The notes below the pieces were generated by a model. That model searched no databases. It had not been told where the DNA came from and saw only the letters and a program-made list of their open reading frames with translations. 64,000 nt of DNA, taken from assembly GCA_951812825.1 (NCBI GenBank), contig OX638324.1, positions 2,139,141-2,203,140 on the forward strand. Direction: 5' to 3'. Within the stretch, counting starts at the first letter, position 1; each line of letters opens with the position of its first letter. Below are positions 16,549-26,189 of the stretch, one piece after another. The translations under genes were made by a program, and so were the position numbers. The stretch comes from an uncultured Dehalococcoidia bacterium. GTDB taxonomy: Bacteria; Chloroflexota; Dehalococcoidia; Lucifugimonadales; GCA-2712585.

Positions 16549-17979
16549 TTAGGAGATAGGGGGGCGCTTATCTATCCAGGGTCGGGCGTGCTCGAAGGCG
16601 GCGGAGGCGGCGATGACGGTTTCTTCGTCATACATTCGCCCGACGATGTGGAGGCCGACGGGGAGTCCGTTGTCGGCGAAGCCGGCGGGGATGCTGGCGG
16701 CGGGGTGGCCGACGACATTGATGGGGTAGGTGAAGGGGTGGAAGCTGAAGTACTTGTGGGGGTATGAGGGCTTGCCGGCTATCTGCTCCGGGAACTGGCC
16801 GACGGGGACGCCGGGCATGGCGAGGGTGGGGGAGATGAGGAGGTCGTAGTCTTCGAAGACGTCGGCCAGTTGGGCTTTAAGCTGGTCCCGCCTGCCGAGG
16901 GCCTCGGAGTAGTCGGCGAGGGTGACCTTGGAGCCCATATCCAGGTACTCGCGGGCATAGTGGGTCATCATGTGGCCGTGGGTGTGGCGCTTATGGCCGT
17001 AGTTGAAGAAGGCGCTGGACTCGTAGATGGGGCCGAAAGCCTGGTACGGGTCGTCCATCTTGAGTTTTGCGTCGCCCACGTAGGCACCCAGGACCTGGAA
17101 GACCTTGGCGGCGTCGGAGGTGATCTTGACCACTTCGCTTTCGACGGAGGCGAAACCGTAGTCGGCGCTCCAAGCGATTCGGAGGCCCTTGACGCCGCGG
17201 TCGAGGGAGTCGAGGAAGTTGGGGGTCTTGTGGCGGAGGGAGTTGGGGTCGCGGCGATCGTGGCCGGCTAGGACTTGCAGGAGAAGGGCGGAATCGCGGA
17301 CGGTGCGGCTGAGGGGGCCCTGCTGCCCGAAGAGGTTTGGTGCGGGGGGACCGCCTTCGACGCCGGTGTAGCCGGATACGCGGCCCTGGGTGGGCTTGAT
17401 GCCGTAGATGCCACAGAGGCTGGCGGGGATGCGGATGGAGCCGCCACCGTCGCCGCCGGTGGAGAGGGGGCAGAGGAAGGCTGATGCCGCGGCGGCAGCG
17501 CCGCCACTGGAGCCGCCGGGGGTGTAGTCGGTGTTCCAGGGGTTGCGGCCGTGGTCGCCGAGGCGGTTTTCGCACATGCCGACGAGGGCGAATTCGGAGG
17601 TGTTGGTCTTGCCCAGCATGATGGCGCCGGCGTTCTTGACGCGCTCGACGACTGCGGCGTCCTTTTCTGGGATGCGGTCTTTGAAGAGGAGGGAGCCGGT
17701 GGTGGTGGGGACGCCCTTCGTCATCTGGGTGTCCTTGATGGAGATGGGGAGGCCGTGGAGGGGGCCGAGCTTGTCGCCCCGCATGATGGCATCCTCGGCG
17801 GCCTTGGCGTCGGCGAGGGCCTGGTCTTGGGTGACGATGAGGAAGGAGTTAAGCTGGGGGTCGATTCGTTCGATCCGGTCGAGAAAGAGTTGGGTGAGCT
17901 CTACAGGGGAGACCTGCTTGTCGGAGATAAGCTGGAGGAGGTCGGTGGCGGAGGAGTAGGCGAGTTCTTGGTTAGACAT
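16549..17979 (-). CDS. Amidase signature family enzyme
   Basis: This 476-residue protein has the complete Ser-cisSer-Lys triad of the amidase signature family: Lys82 (S-I-K-D), Ser157 in G-G-S-S-G-G and Ser181 in G-G-G-S-I-R. The length suits the family (GatA, fatty-acid amide hydrolase, aryl acylamidase). A GatA role is unlikely because no gatB/gatC adjoin it and the region is catabolic. It hydrolyses an unknown amide in the cytoplasm. An AAGGAA motif precedes the ATG. Confidence 0.9.
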   Translation of the reverse strand: MSNQELAYSSATDLLQLISDKQVSPVELTQLFLDRIERIDPQLNSFLIVTQDQALADAKAAEDAIMRGDKLGPLHGLPISIKDTQMTKGVPTTTGSLLFKDRIPEKDAAVVERVKNAGAIMLGKTNTSEFALVGMCENRLGDHGRNPWNTDYTPGGSSGGAAAAASAFLCPLSTGGDGGGSIRIPASLCGIYGIKPTQGRVSGYTGVEGGPPAPNLFGQQGPLSRTVRDSALLLQVLAGHDRRDPNSLRHKTPNFLDSLDRGVKGLRIAWSADYGFASVESEVVKITSDAAKVFQVLGAYVGDAKLKMDDPYQAFGPIYESSAFFNYGHKRHTHGHMMTHYAREYLDMGSKVTLADYSEALGRRDQLKAQLADVFEDYDLLISPTLAMPGVPVGQFPEQIAGKPSYPHKYFSFHPFTYPINVVGHPAASIPAGFADNGLPVGLHIVGRMYDEETVIAASAAFEHARPWIDKRPPIS

Positions 17980-17993
17980 GGCGTAGACGTTCC

Positions 17994-18227
17994 TTAGAAA
18001 AGGTGGGGATTGCGGTCATACCAGGAGTTTTGGAGGCGGACTACGGCGGCGGAAGCGATGACGATGAGTCCGCTCATGCGTATGAAGATTCGGGTCTCCA
18101 ATTGTGCGATTTGGGCCTCCGTCCTCGCAAAGCGAGAATCTACGTCGGCCTTGGTGGCGAGGTGTGCGTAGCCACCTTGGAGGCGGCTGACGCGTTCGCC
18201 GAGATTCTCGTTAGTGGTGATTAACAC
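17994..18227 (-). CDS. Small coiled-coil membrane protein
   Basis: About 77 residues if GTG 18227 is the start; an in-frame TTG at 18302 would add 25 residues of low-complexity sequence. The pattern is an N-terminal amphipathic helix (ENLGERVSRLQGGYAHLATK), a heptad-like segment A-R-T-E-A-Q-I-A-Q-L-E-T-R, then one hydrophobic segment (M-S-G-L-I-V-I-A-S-A-A-V-V). Such short coiled-coil plus one-TM proteins are common and of unknown function. It ends 14 nt before the amidase start on the same strand. Confidence 0.5.
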   Translation of the reverse strand: MLITTNENLGERVSRLQGGYAHLATKADVDSRFARTEAQIAQLETRIFIRMSGLIVIASAAVVRLQNSWYDRNPHLF

Positions 18228-18365
18228 TTCTAATGAGGCGTATCCCCAATATACAGGAATTGGCGGGGGTATACCAGAAGAGAGAGTGGGTGGGTAGCAC
18301 AACTGTTAGGTGTTGAGTATACTGCTAAACGTTTGGAAGGAATTGGACTTGCGCAGGAGGCTAGC

Positions 18366-19574
18366 ATGAGAGCAGGCAGCGAGGGCTTGGAGGGATTTCT
18401 GGAGCGGGCGAAAGCTTTGCATCAGGGGACGCCGCTCATTGACGGGCACAACGACTTGCCGTGGCAGTACCGCCTAAAGTCGCAGAGGGCGATCTCCAAA
18501 ATTGACATCGCCGAGCGGCAGGAAGAGGTAGGGCTTCACACGGATATTCCGCGGTTGAGGGAGGGTGGCGTCGGGGGGCAGTTCTGGTCGGTGTACGTGA
18601 ACACCGAATTGGAGGGCGCCGACGCGGTGCAGGCGACGATGGAGCAGATAGACGTGGTGTACAACATGCTTCGCGCCTATCCGAAGGACTTGGGGCTTGC
18701 GCTGACCGCGGATGGAGTGGAAGAGGCATTCAGGAGCGGTAAAGTAGCGTCGCTTATTGGCATGGAGGGGGGACATTCCATTGGCGGTTCTATTGGGGCG
18801 CTGAGGATGTTCTACAGGCTCGGGGCGCGGTATATGACGCTGACTCACAACAAGAACATCCCCTGGGCGGACTCCTGCACTGACGCGCCGGCGGCGCACG
18901 GGCTTACGGACTTCGGCCGGGAGGTGGTGAGGGAGATGAACCGGCTGGGGATGATGGCGGACTTATCCCACGTATCGGCGGAGACGATGCACGACGCGTT
19001 GGACGCGACGGAGTCGCCGGTGATATTCAGCCATTCGTCGGCGAGGGCCGTTGCGTCGCATCCGAGGAACGTGCCCGACGACGTGCTGACCAGGATGCCG
19101 GGGAACGGCGGGGTGGTGATGGTGACGTTCGTTTCGGCGTTTGTTTCGGACAGGGTCTTCGACTATGAGAAGGCGTTGGAGGTGGAGCGGCAGCGGTTGA
19201 TGTTGGAGGATATGGGAGGGGACGGGAAGGCGGTTGAGGCGGGACTGGCGCGTTGGAAGGAAGAGAATCCGAGGCCGCAGGCGACGCTGGCCGACGTGGC
19301 GGACCACATAGACCACATTCGAGACGTGGCGGGGATCGACCACATCGGGATAGGGGGTGATTTTGATGGAACGGAATCGCTGCCGAAGGGGCTGGAGGAC
19401 GTGTCCAAGTATCATCTGCTGACGGCGGAGTTGATTCGCCGGGAGTACCAGGACGATGAGATAAAGAAGATATTGGGAGAGAACGTGCTGCGAGTGATGC
19501 GAGGGGTAGAGTCGGCGTCGAAGGGCATTGAGCGCGGGCCTTCAGAGGCGTTGTTGGAGAAAGGAGATCGGTAG
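18366..19574 (+). CDS. Membrane-dipeptidase-like metallopeptidase (M19)
   Basis: This 402-residue peptidase-M19 protein has the zinc ligands H-x-D at His28/Asp30 (D-G-H-N-D), the bridging Glu in M-E-G-G-H, and later His residues in D-L-S-H and F-S-H-S-S-A-R. ATG 18366 follows AGGAGG with 5-nt spacing; the upstream in-frame TTG 18333 lacks a site. The family cleaves dipeptides, including some with D-residues, and acyl-amino acids. No signal peptide is visible, so it is likely cytoplasmic. A PLP enzyme follows after 2 nt, so the two form an operon: release of an amino acid followed by its deamination is a reasonable inference. Confidence 0.9.
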   Translation: MRAGSEGLEGFLERAKALHQGTPLIDGHNDLPWQYRLKSQRAISKIDIAERQEEVGLHTDIPRLREGGVGGQFWSVYVNTELEGADAVQATMEQIDVVYNMLRAYPKDLGLALTADGVEEAFRSGKVASLIGMEGGHSIGGSIGALRMFYRLGARYMTLTHNKNIPWADSCTDAPAAHGLTDFGREVVREMNRLGMMADLSHVSAETMHDALDATESPVIFSHSSARAVASHPRNVPDDVLTRMPGNGGVVMVTFVSAFVSDRVFDYEKALEVERQRLMLEDMGGDGKAVEAGLARWKEENPRPQATLADVADHIDHIRDVAGIDHIGIGGDFDGTESLPKGLEDVSKYHLLTAELIRREYQDDEIKKILGENVLRVMRGVESASKGIERGPSEALLEKGDR

Positions 19575-19576
19575 AA

Positions 19577-20548
19577 ATGGCTGGATCTGTTTCGATAGTC
19601 ACTCTAGAGGAAATACGAGAGGCGGCAGATTTTTTGAAGGGGCTGGTCCACCGTACGCCGATGATGGGGTCTGAGTATCTGAGCAACCGGATTGGGGCGC
19701 GGATAGTTCTGAAGCTGGAGCTGTTCCAGAAGACGGGGTCTTTCAAGGTGCGGGGAGTGCTGAACAAGCTGAATGCGTTGACCGATGAGGAAAAGGCAAG
19801 CGGGGTTGTGTCCCTTTCGGCGGGCAACCACGCTCAATCCCTGGCTTATGGGGCGACGCAGCAGGGGATTTCTTCGCTCATTGTGATGCCGGCGGGGGCG
19901 AGTCGGACGAAAATTGCCGCTACCGAGGGTTACGGTGGGAAGGTGCATCTGGCGGAGGGGGACCTGGGGGAGGCGACAGATGCGGTCCAGCGGGAGGGCG
20001 GCCTGACGATGGTGCATTCCTTCGACGACCTGAAGATAATTGCCGGCGCGGGTACGGTGGGTCTGGAGATTCTTGAGGATGAGCCGGAGGTGGACGTGGT
20101 GGTGGCGGGCATTGGGGGCGGAGGGTTGATTTCCGGCGTGGCGGCGGCGATTAAGCTGCAGAAGCCCTCGGTGAGGGTGGTGGGAGTGGAGCCGGAGGGG
20201 GCGGATGGGATTAGCCGCAGTCTGGAAAAGGGGCATCCGGTGACGCTGGAGAAGCGGGAAACGGTGGCGGACGGGCTGGCGGCGCCCTTTGCGGGAGAGT
20301 ATACGCTGGCGCACGTGCAGCAGTTTGTGGATGAGGTAATCAGGATTCCGGACAAGGAGATACTAGATGCGATGGTTGTTTTGATGGAGAGGTGCAAGCT
20401 GGTGGTGGAGCCTGCGGCAGCGGCGTGCGTTGCGTCCCTATTGTCCGGAAGGGTTTCGGTCCCACCGGGGAGCACGGTGGCTTGCATCATCAGCGGAGGG
20501 AACGTGGGCGTCCGGGAGCTGCGCAGCTTGCTTGCCCAGGTTGATTAG
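19577..20548 (+). CDS. Threonine dehydratase/serine racemase-like PLP enzyme
   Basis: This 323-residue fold-type II PLP enzyme has the catalytic Lys57 in G-S-F-K-V-R-G, the substrate-loop SAGNHAQ, the phosphate-binding loop G-I-G-G-G-G-L, and a C-terminal S-G-G-N. It lacks the C-terminal ACT-like regulatory domain of biosynthetic IlvA, so it fits the catabolic threonine/serine ammonia-lyase or serine-racemase group. It is placed 2 nt after the dipeptidase stop codon and is probably translated from the same mRNA. Confidence 0.88.
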   Translation: MAGSVSIVTLEEIREAADFLKGLVHRTPMMGSEYLSNRIGARIVLKLELFQKTGSFKVRGVLNKLNALTDEEKASGVVSLSAGNHAQSLAYGATQQGISSLIVMPAGASRTKIAATEGYGGKVHLAEGDLGEATDAVQREGGLTMVHSFDDLKIIAGAGTVGLEILEDEPEVDVVVAGIGGGGLISGVAAAIKLQKPSVRVVGVEPEGADGISRSLEKGHPVTLEKRETVADGLAAPFAGEYTLAHVQQFVDEVIRIPDKEILDAMVVLMERCKLVVEPAAAACVASLLSGRVSVPPGSTVACIISGGNVGVRELRSLLAQVD

Positions 20549-20617
20549 GAAACGACGACCACAGTTGGGTCCACTGGGATGCCGGAAATCGTGGAAGGGA
20601 GAATATAAGCCATAGGT

Positions 20618-22264
20618 ATGGGCCATGAAGCTCAAGCAATACTTTCCATTGGCCTCCTGGTGGTGGTGGCCAAGCTTGCTGAGGGGGTTGGTCGCAGGTT
20701 CGGGCTGAACTCGGTCATTGCCTATGCGGCCACTGGGGTCCTGCTGGGACCGGTGTTGGGGGTGGTTGAGATCAGTCAAGAGCTGAGCGTGCTGCTTAGC
20801 ATCGGCATCTTTGTGTTTTTCTTCCTGATCGGCCTGGACGAGATAGACATTTCCGCCTTCGTGGCTTCCATACAGGGGCGGTTCTTCGTAGCGGCGATCG
20901 TGTCGCTGTTGATAGCGATGCTGGGGGCGTTGGTGGTAACGACGGACTTAATAATCGACTTCGAACTTGGGTTGAGCTTCACCGCGGCGCTGGCGTTGTC
21001 GGGAGTGCTGGCGCTGTCGAGCCTGGGTCTGGTGGCGAAGGTGTTGTCGGACGGAGGGCACCTGAGCAAGCCTGTTGGGATACAGATTTTTTCTACGGTG
21101 GTAATTGCGGAACTGATGGCGCTGCTGGTTGTCGGGTTTACTATAGGCGAGCATAGTGAGGGCGAAGCGACGGTTCCGAGCGCGGCGAGGGTGCTCCTAT
21201 TGCTGGGTCAGATAGCGGGATTCACGGTTGTGACGTGGATTCTTTCGCGAAAGGTGGCGCCGCCTCTGATGATGTTTCTGCAGAAGTATTTCAACGTGCC
21301 CCAGCTATCCTTCGGGCTGCTGCTGGGCGGATTGTTCCTGATGGTGATTCTTGCCGAGCAGATTGGGCTTCACGGGACGATCGGAGCGCTGTTATTCGGA
21401 GCGGCCCTTTCGGGGTTGCCCCACGAGTTGAAAGTTGACATTATGCCTGGGATGCGGAGTGTGGCCGGGGGGTTGTTCGTTCCGCTGTTTTTCGCTTCCG
21501 CGGGTCTGTACTTCAGCCTGGACTTCGTGAACCTTCCGCCGTGGACCATTGTTGCGCTGGTGCTGATTCCTCTGGCCGCGAAGGTGGCGGGAGCCTTCAT
21601 TGGCTCGTATATGGCCCGGTTGGAGATTGCCCTACCCATGGCAGCGGGACTGATGGCCAAGGGGGTGGCGGAGATTGCGCTGCTGCTGGTGCTGTTGCAG
21701 GACGGGGACATCAGCGAGGAAGTGTTTTCACTGATTGTGCTGGTAATGCTCTGCTACATTCTAATTATTCCACCGATAATTGACTTCACAATCAGGAGAG
21801 CACGGGACCCGAAACACGTGAGGCTGCCCAACGTAGTTCCGGCTTCGCTGGCCAACTTTGCCCTGGACGGCGTGAGGGTGAGGGCGATCCTGGATCCCTC
21901 TCGCTCCTATCCGAGGCCGGACATTACGGTGAGGCGATTTGTTGACACGTGGGCGAACTCCTACCAGGATGACTATGTAGTGACGGAGAAGGACAACTTT
22001 GTTGGCATCGTTTCGCTGAGTAAGCTCAGATACTTGCCGAGGGGAGAGTGGCACAAGGTGCCGTTGAGGAACGTGCTGAGGCACGATCCCCTGGTTGCTC
22101 ACACAAACGACTTCATTGAGGACGTGTTGCAGAGTATGACCGAGCGGGGAGTAACGGTGACGCCCATCATCGATGAGAAGAGTGGGAAATTCCTTGGAAC
22201 CGTGACGAGCCATGACGTTTTGGAACATATTCTTTCGGCGGCTAGAGGAGAGCATCTGGGGTAG
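20618..22264 (+). CDS. CPA2-type cation:proton antiporter with C-terminal CBS domains
   Basis: This 548-residue protein has about 12 predicted membrane helices over residues 5-385 in the Kef/Nha CPA2 pattern (for example GLNSVIAYAATGVLLGP and the FFLIGLDE segment). A soluble tail of about 150 residues follows with paired CBS-like repeats (VRRFVDTW ... GIVSLSKL; PLVAHTND ... GTVTSHDVLEHI). CBS tails usually sense adenine nucleotides or ionic strength. It exchanges Na+ or K+ for H+ across the inner membrane. The tail is CBS rather than the TrkA-N/RCK domain of Kef proteins. Confidence 0.86.
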   Translation: MGHEAQAILSIGLLVVVAKLAEGVGRRFGLNSVIAYAATGVLLGPVLGVVEISQELSVLLSIGIFVFFFLIGLDEIDISAFVASIQGRFFVAAIVSLLIAMLGALVVTTDLIIDFELGLSFTAALALSGVLALSSLGLVAKVLSDGGHLSKPVGIQIFSTVVIAELMALLVVGFTIGEHSEGEATVPSAARVLLLLGQIAGFTVVTWILSRKVAPPLMMFLQKYFNVPQLSFGLLLGGLFLMVILAEQIGLHGTIGALLFGAALSGLPHELKVDIMPGMRSVAGGLFVPLFFASAGLYFSLDFVNLPPWTIVALVLIPLAAKVAGAFIGSYMARLEIALPMAAGLMAKGVAEIALLLVLLQDGDISEEVFSLIVLVMLCYILIIPPIIDFTIRRARDPKHVRLPNVVPASLANFALDGVRVRAILDPSRSYPRPDITVRRFVDTWANSYQDDYVVTEKDNFVGIVSLSKLRYLPRGEWHKVPLRNVLRHDPLVAHTNDFIEDVLQSMTERGVTVTPIIDEKSGKFLGTVTSHDVLEHILSAARGEHLG

Positions 22265-22335
22265 GCCGTGAGGGCGGGTTGGGGCGGTCTGTCACCAGAA
22301 GAATCGGAGGAGTTAGGGGGTCGATGGCTCCGGGG

Positions 22336-22372
22336 GCGAGATTCTTCGTCGCGGGGCCTCCTCAGAATGACA
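22336..22372. repeat. Interspersed repeat, family C copy 1
   Basis: GCGAGATTCTTCGTCGCG, then a 7-nt insert, then CTCAGAATGACA. The same element without the insert lies at 49258-49288, and a degenerate relative at about 56641-56680. The outer parts (GATTCTTCG and a late CTGAGAATGA) are imperfectly complementary. Next to it at 22380-22392 is a half copy of family A. Confidence 0.6.
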
Positions 22373-22410
22373 TGTGAGTAAAGGGGGAAGGGTGAAGAGG
22401 GGAAGGGGCG

Positions 22411-24138
22411 CTAGGGTGAGGGTGGGGTAGGTTCGGCGGCTTGGGCGGCGCGGGCGCCCTCTTCCACGTCGACGCGTCGGAGGAGCAGGGCACCGGCAAC
22501 GATGATCAGCAGGATGGCCGTGACGGCAGCGCGGGTGTCGATCAGGGATGTGGCGACGACGTAGAGGATGGGGCCGAGGACGGATGAGGCGCGACTCATG
22601 AAGCCGAAGAAGGCGAAGAATTCGCCGCTGCGAGAGGGTGGGGTTATCTGGGCGAAGAGGCTCCTCGCGAGGGCCTGACTGCCTCCGATGATTAGTCCAA
22701 CCAGAACGCCGAGAATGAGCCACTGGAATCCAACGTCGATGCCGAGGGGCTTCCAAAGAATGTTGCGGATGGAGGAGGGCCACCAGTCGAGGGGGCCGTC
22801 GCCCAGGATGGAGGGATGAACAGGGCCGAGGGCCGCCTGTCCGTCCATTGGGCCGTTCAGGAAGGACAGGCTGTATTTGGAGTCCTCTGATTCTCGGAAG
22901 GCCTGAGGCAGGTCGCGGGCTTGTTGGGCAGTCAGGGCGTCGTCCGGTTGGAGGGCCCAAGCGTTTCTTTGCCATTGGAGGCGGTCTTCTTCGTCCCAGC
23001 CTCCGGGAACGGATGCGACGCGGTATTCGTTGGCCTGACTGTTGAATTCCAGCTGGAAGTCGTGGTTGGCGTGGTCTGTGGGAGTCAGGGGGGCGAGGGC
23101 GACGCCGAAGAGGACGATGACAATCCAGGCAAGGAGGGAGACGCCGAGGGCAAACTTGGTGGAGGTGCGGTAGGCAAGCCTGCTGAAGGCCATGGCTCCC
23201 GGGACGGCGACGAATTGGATGATGGCGATGGTGGCCATGTTGAAGGCGAGGCCGATGCCGAGGGTGTCGGCGGCGAATGCGCCCGCGATGACCAGGACCG
23301 TCTGTATGCCGTCGTTGAAGAGGAGGTAGGAGGCCAGGTAGTTGATGACCACCTTGAATTGCTTGATCTGACGGGCGGTGTTTCGGATCTCCCTGAAGGA
23401 TAGGGAGATGGCGGAGGTGAAGGTGAGGCCGTGGGCGGGTCTGTGGATGGGCGGTTCGGGGACGATGAGGAGGGTCCACAATGCCCAGGCGAACCACCAG
23501 ATGCCGATGGAGGCTATGGCTGCGCGGGCGGCCAGGTCTTCGTAGGATGTGTCCTGGGTGATGAGGATAAGGACCAGGTGGATGACAAGCAGGATGCCGC
23601 CACCGGCGTACCCGTAGGCGAACCCTCTGCTGCTAACGTTGTCCCAGAGGCGACGGGGGGCGACGTGGGGGAGGAAGGCGTTGTAGAAGACCAGGCTGCC
23701 GGAGAAGCCGATGTTGGCAAGAATGAAGGCACCTAGCAGCCAGGCCCAGGGCTGGCCGGTGTAGGCTGAGAAGAATATCAGGAAGGTTGCGAGGCTCCCG
23801 ACGACGGTGAATATCCAGAGGAGGGTCCTTTTGATGGGGATGCGGTCGGAGAGGATGCCAAGGAGGGGTGAGGTCAGGGCAACGGTCAGGACGGAGACGA
23901 CGATGGCAAGGCTCCATACGGAGCTGCCGGTGAAGGTGATGCCGAGAAAGGTGGCTTCGTCTCCGAGAGACTCTTTGAAGAGGAAGACGAAGTAGACGGG
24001 GATGATGGCGGCCACGCCGCTGGTGGCGTAGGCTGAGTTGGCCCAATCGTACATGCACCAGGCGCGGATGATGCGTCGCTGGGGGCTGGGGAGGTCTTTG
24101 AGGGTGGGTTGGGAGGAGTCTGGCGGGTTGGCGCTCAT
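22411..24138 (-). CDS. UMF1/Atg22-like MFS transporter with large hydrophilic insertion
   Basis: This 575-residue protein has about 12 membrane helices. Family patterns are W-C-M-Y-D-W-A-N-S-A-Y near residue 27 and G-G-S-Q-A-L-A-R-S-L-F near residue 485, typical of the UMF1 (vacuole-effluxer Atg22-like) MFS group. Usual bacterial members have about 430-460 residues. The excess is a polar stretch at about residues 352-470 between two helices, without a recognised domain. The substrate is unknown; amino-acid or small-solute efflux is suggested only by homology. No ribosome-binding site is evident before the ATG. Confidence 0.8.
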   Translation of the reverse strand: MSANPPDSSQPTLKDLPSPQRRIIRAWCMYDWANSAYATSGVAAIIPVYFVFLFKESLGDEATFLGITFTGSSVWSLAIVVSVLTVALTSPLLGILSDRIPIKRTLLWIFTVVGSLATFLIFFSAYTGQPWAWLLGAFILANIGFSGSLVFYNAFLPHVAPRRLWDNVSSRGFAYGYAGGGILLVIHLVLILITQDTSYEDLAARAAIASIGIWWFAWALWTLLIVPEPPIHRPAHGLTFTSAISLSFREIRNTARQIKQFKVVINYLASYLLFNDGIQTVLVIAGAFAADTLGIGLAFNMATIAIIQFVAVPGAMAFSRLAYRTSTKFALGVSLLAWIVIVLFGVALAPLTPTDHANHDFQLEFNSQANEYRVASVPGGWDEEDRLQWQRNAWALQPDDALTAQQARDLPQAFRESEDSKYSLSFLNGPMDGQAALGPVHPSILGDGPLDWWPSSIRNILWKPLGIDVGFQWLILGVLVGLIIGGSQALARSLFAQITPPSRSGEFFAFFGFMSRASSVLGPILYVVATSLIDTRAAVTAILLIIVAGALLLRRVDVEEGARAAQAAEPTPPSP

Positions 24139-24309
24139 TGCTGAGGGTATGATACAGGAAATGGGGGATCGATGGGGGAGGAGGATAGGGGGCTGAGACC
24201 TGCGGCGCCGGAATGGTTGAGGATGGTGTGGAAATTTCTATTGAAACCGCGCGGGCTGAAGTGCTACGTTCAATTTTGGGCTGAAAGGCCCGTGATTGAG
24301 GAGGGTTGG

Positions 24310-25056
24310 ATGAAGACTATTCGGCTGGCGTTGGTTCTTTCACTGGTTGGGCTGGCTACTATGGCGTGCGTTCGTTTCGAGATCGGGTTCGTGGTGAATG
24401 AGGACGGGTCGGGGGTTATCAGCTACCAGGTCGCCGTGAAGGACGAAGTTGTGGCGATGGCAGACCTTGCGGGGGAGGGCGATGATTTCAGCTTAATGGA
24501 TGAATTTGGAGACCTGCCTTCGGGGGCTGAGGTGCAGGACTATGAGGAGGACGGCTTTACGGGCGTCATCATTTCTGTGCCGGTCGACGATTTCTCCAAC
24601 TGGGAGGAGGTGAGTGGGGCTTTCGGCGCGCTGGGGGATTCCGCCGAGGACGATTCCCAACCGTTTGATGTTCCCACAATAAGCAAGGATGAGGATGGCG
24701 CCTGGCATTTCTCCATGTTGATTCCGAGCAGTGAGGACCCCGGGGGCCTGATGGGCCTGACGGGCCTGGATGGGTCGGAGGGTGGAATGGATGAGTTTGC
24801 GGCGATGTTCCTCGAAGATGCCTGGTTCCGGGTGCGCGTGGAGCTTCCTGGAGGACTTGCCGAGCACAACGCCGACCGCATCGAGGACGGGGCACTGGTG
24901 TGGGAGCTGGACATCTTGTCCACGGAATCGCGTCAGTTGACGGCTAGTACCGTTCCAGGAGGTGGGATTCCGATAGTTCCCATCGTCGCCGGAGTTGTGG
25001 GGGCTGCCGTGTTGGTAGTGATAGTTTCGCTGGCGTACGTGCGCCGGCGCAGGTAA
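24310..25056 (+). CDS. Lipoprotein, LppM-domain-like, C-terminal anchor
   Basis: This 248-residue protein starts at ATG 24310, behind AGGAGG (24299-24304). A signal segment ends at Cys20 (A-T-M-A-C, acceptable but not ideal lipobox). The next stretch (FVVNEDGSGVISYQVAV) resembles the start of LppM-type domains. A C-terminal hydrophobic helix (V-P-I-V-A-G-V-V-G-A-A-V) followed by R-R-R-R suggests a second anchor with a cytoplasmic positive end. It is acidic overall. The function is unknown. Confidence 0.7.
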   Translation: MKTIRLALVLSLVGLATMACVRFEIGFVVNEDGSGVISYQVAVKDEVVAMADLAGEGDDFSLMDEFGDLPSGAEVQDYEEDGFTGVIISVPVDDFSNWEEVSGAFGALGDSAEDDSQPFDVPTISKDEDGAWHFSMLIPSSEDPGGLMGLTGLDGSEGGMDEFAAMFLEDAWFRVRVELPGGLAEHNADRIEDGALVWELDILSTESRQLTASTVPGGGIPIVPIVAGVVGAAVLVVIVSLAYVRRRR

Positions 25057-25139
25057 CTTCAATGGCGGTTGGGTAGGGACGGATTCCTGGGTTCACATAG
25101 GGTGAAGATGGCCCCGTATCCGCGAGGACATGGGAGGGG

Positions 25140-26189
25140 TTAGCCGCCCTTGGCGCCGGTGATGTCGCGGCGTAGGAAGAGCCAGAAGGCGGCGGCGGTG
25201 AAGACGGCTGTGTAGGCGAGGATGACGAGGAAGCCCTGGAGGGTGTCGGGGGTTCTGGCTATGTCCAGGGTTTCCGCTGCCTGGGTGTTACCCGCGAACA
25301 TCCACTCGATGACGTTTTGGTTGAGCAGACCTTCGTTGATTTTCTCGAAGGTGTCGTTGATGCGGAGGATGGGCGGTAGGACCAGCCATTCGACAATCAG
25401 GTAGCCCAGGGACAGGCCGATGCCGGCGGCGCTGGACTGGGTGAGGATGGTGAGGAAGGTGGCAATGGCGACGAAGGGGATTATGGCGTAGATGGTCTTG
25501 CCGAGGAAGACAAAGGCGTTCCCCCATTGTCCGGAGAGGAAGATGCTGCCGCTTTCGGCGGGTGGGATGAGTAGGGCAAGGAGGCTGGTCAGGGTGGTTA
25601 TGAGGACTATGACCAGGATTGCGCCGACGCCGATGAAGACCATTGCAAGCATCTTCGAGGCCAGGAACTGGGCGCGACCCGGGCCGCTGGCAATTGAAGC
25701 CCGCAGGGTGCCCCAACCGTACTCGGAGCCCATGGCGGAGGCCGTAAGTATGAGCAGCAGGATTATGCCGAAGGCGCCGGTCTCGAAGCTGAAGAGCATG
25801 AAAAGGGATAGAGCCGCACTAACTGGCAGGGTGAAGAAGGCCCGGCTTTCGTCCGTGGTGGTGTAGCCTTCGCAGGAGGGGGTCCACTCATGGAGTCCCG
25901 TGAAGAAGTCGTCCTGTTCCTGGGGGGAGAGAACGGAGGCTTTCTGCTCCACTGTGGCGCCTTGCAGGAGTTCTTCGCAGGTGACTTCAATCACTCCCTG
26001 ATTGCTGGCGTATTCATAAGGGGGTATGAGATCGCCGATGGAGCCGTCGGTGAGGTGGAAGGCGGCGTAGAAACCCCAGAGGATGACCTGGCTGATGAGG
26101 ATGGCGATGGCGAGGAGGATCCAAGGGAGCCAGCGCCTTCGGATTTTGAACCATTCCCAGCGGGTTAGGCCAAGAACGTGGGAGATCAT
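25140..26189 (-). CDS. ABC-2 type transporter permease
   Basis: This 349-residue integral membrane protein has one N-terminal helix (WLPWILLAIAILISQVILW), a polar extracytoplasmic domain of about 110 residues, then about five helices. This is the topology of ABC-2 exporter permeases that partner a separate ATPase. Its ATG overlaps the ATPase stop codon (TGATG), so translation is coupled. With the ATPase it should form an exporter (drug, antibiotic or lipid) whose substrate is unknown. Confidence 0.85.
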   Translation of the reverse strand: MISHVLGLTRWEWFKIRRRWLPWILLAIAILISQVILWGFYAAFHLTDGSIGDLIPPYEYASNQGVIEVTCEELLQGATVEQKASVLSPQEQDDFFTGLHEWTPSCEGYTTTDESRAFFTLPVSAALSLFMLFSFETGAFGIILLLILTASAMGSEYGWGTLRASIASGPGRAQFLASKMLAMVFIGVGAILVIVLITTLTSLLALLIPPAESGSIFLSGQWGNAFVFLGKTIYAIIPFVAIATFLTILTQSSAAGIGLSLGYLIVEWLVLPPILRINDTFEKINEGLLNQNVIEWMFAGNTQAAETLDIARTPDTLQGFLVILAYTAVFTAAAFWLFLRRDITGAKGG

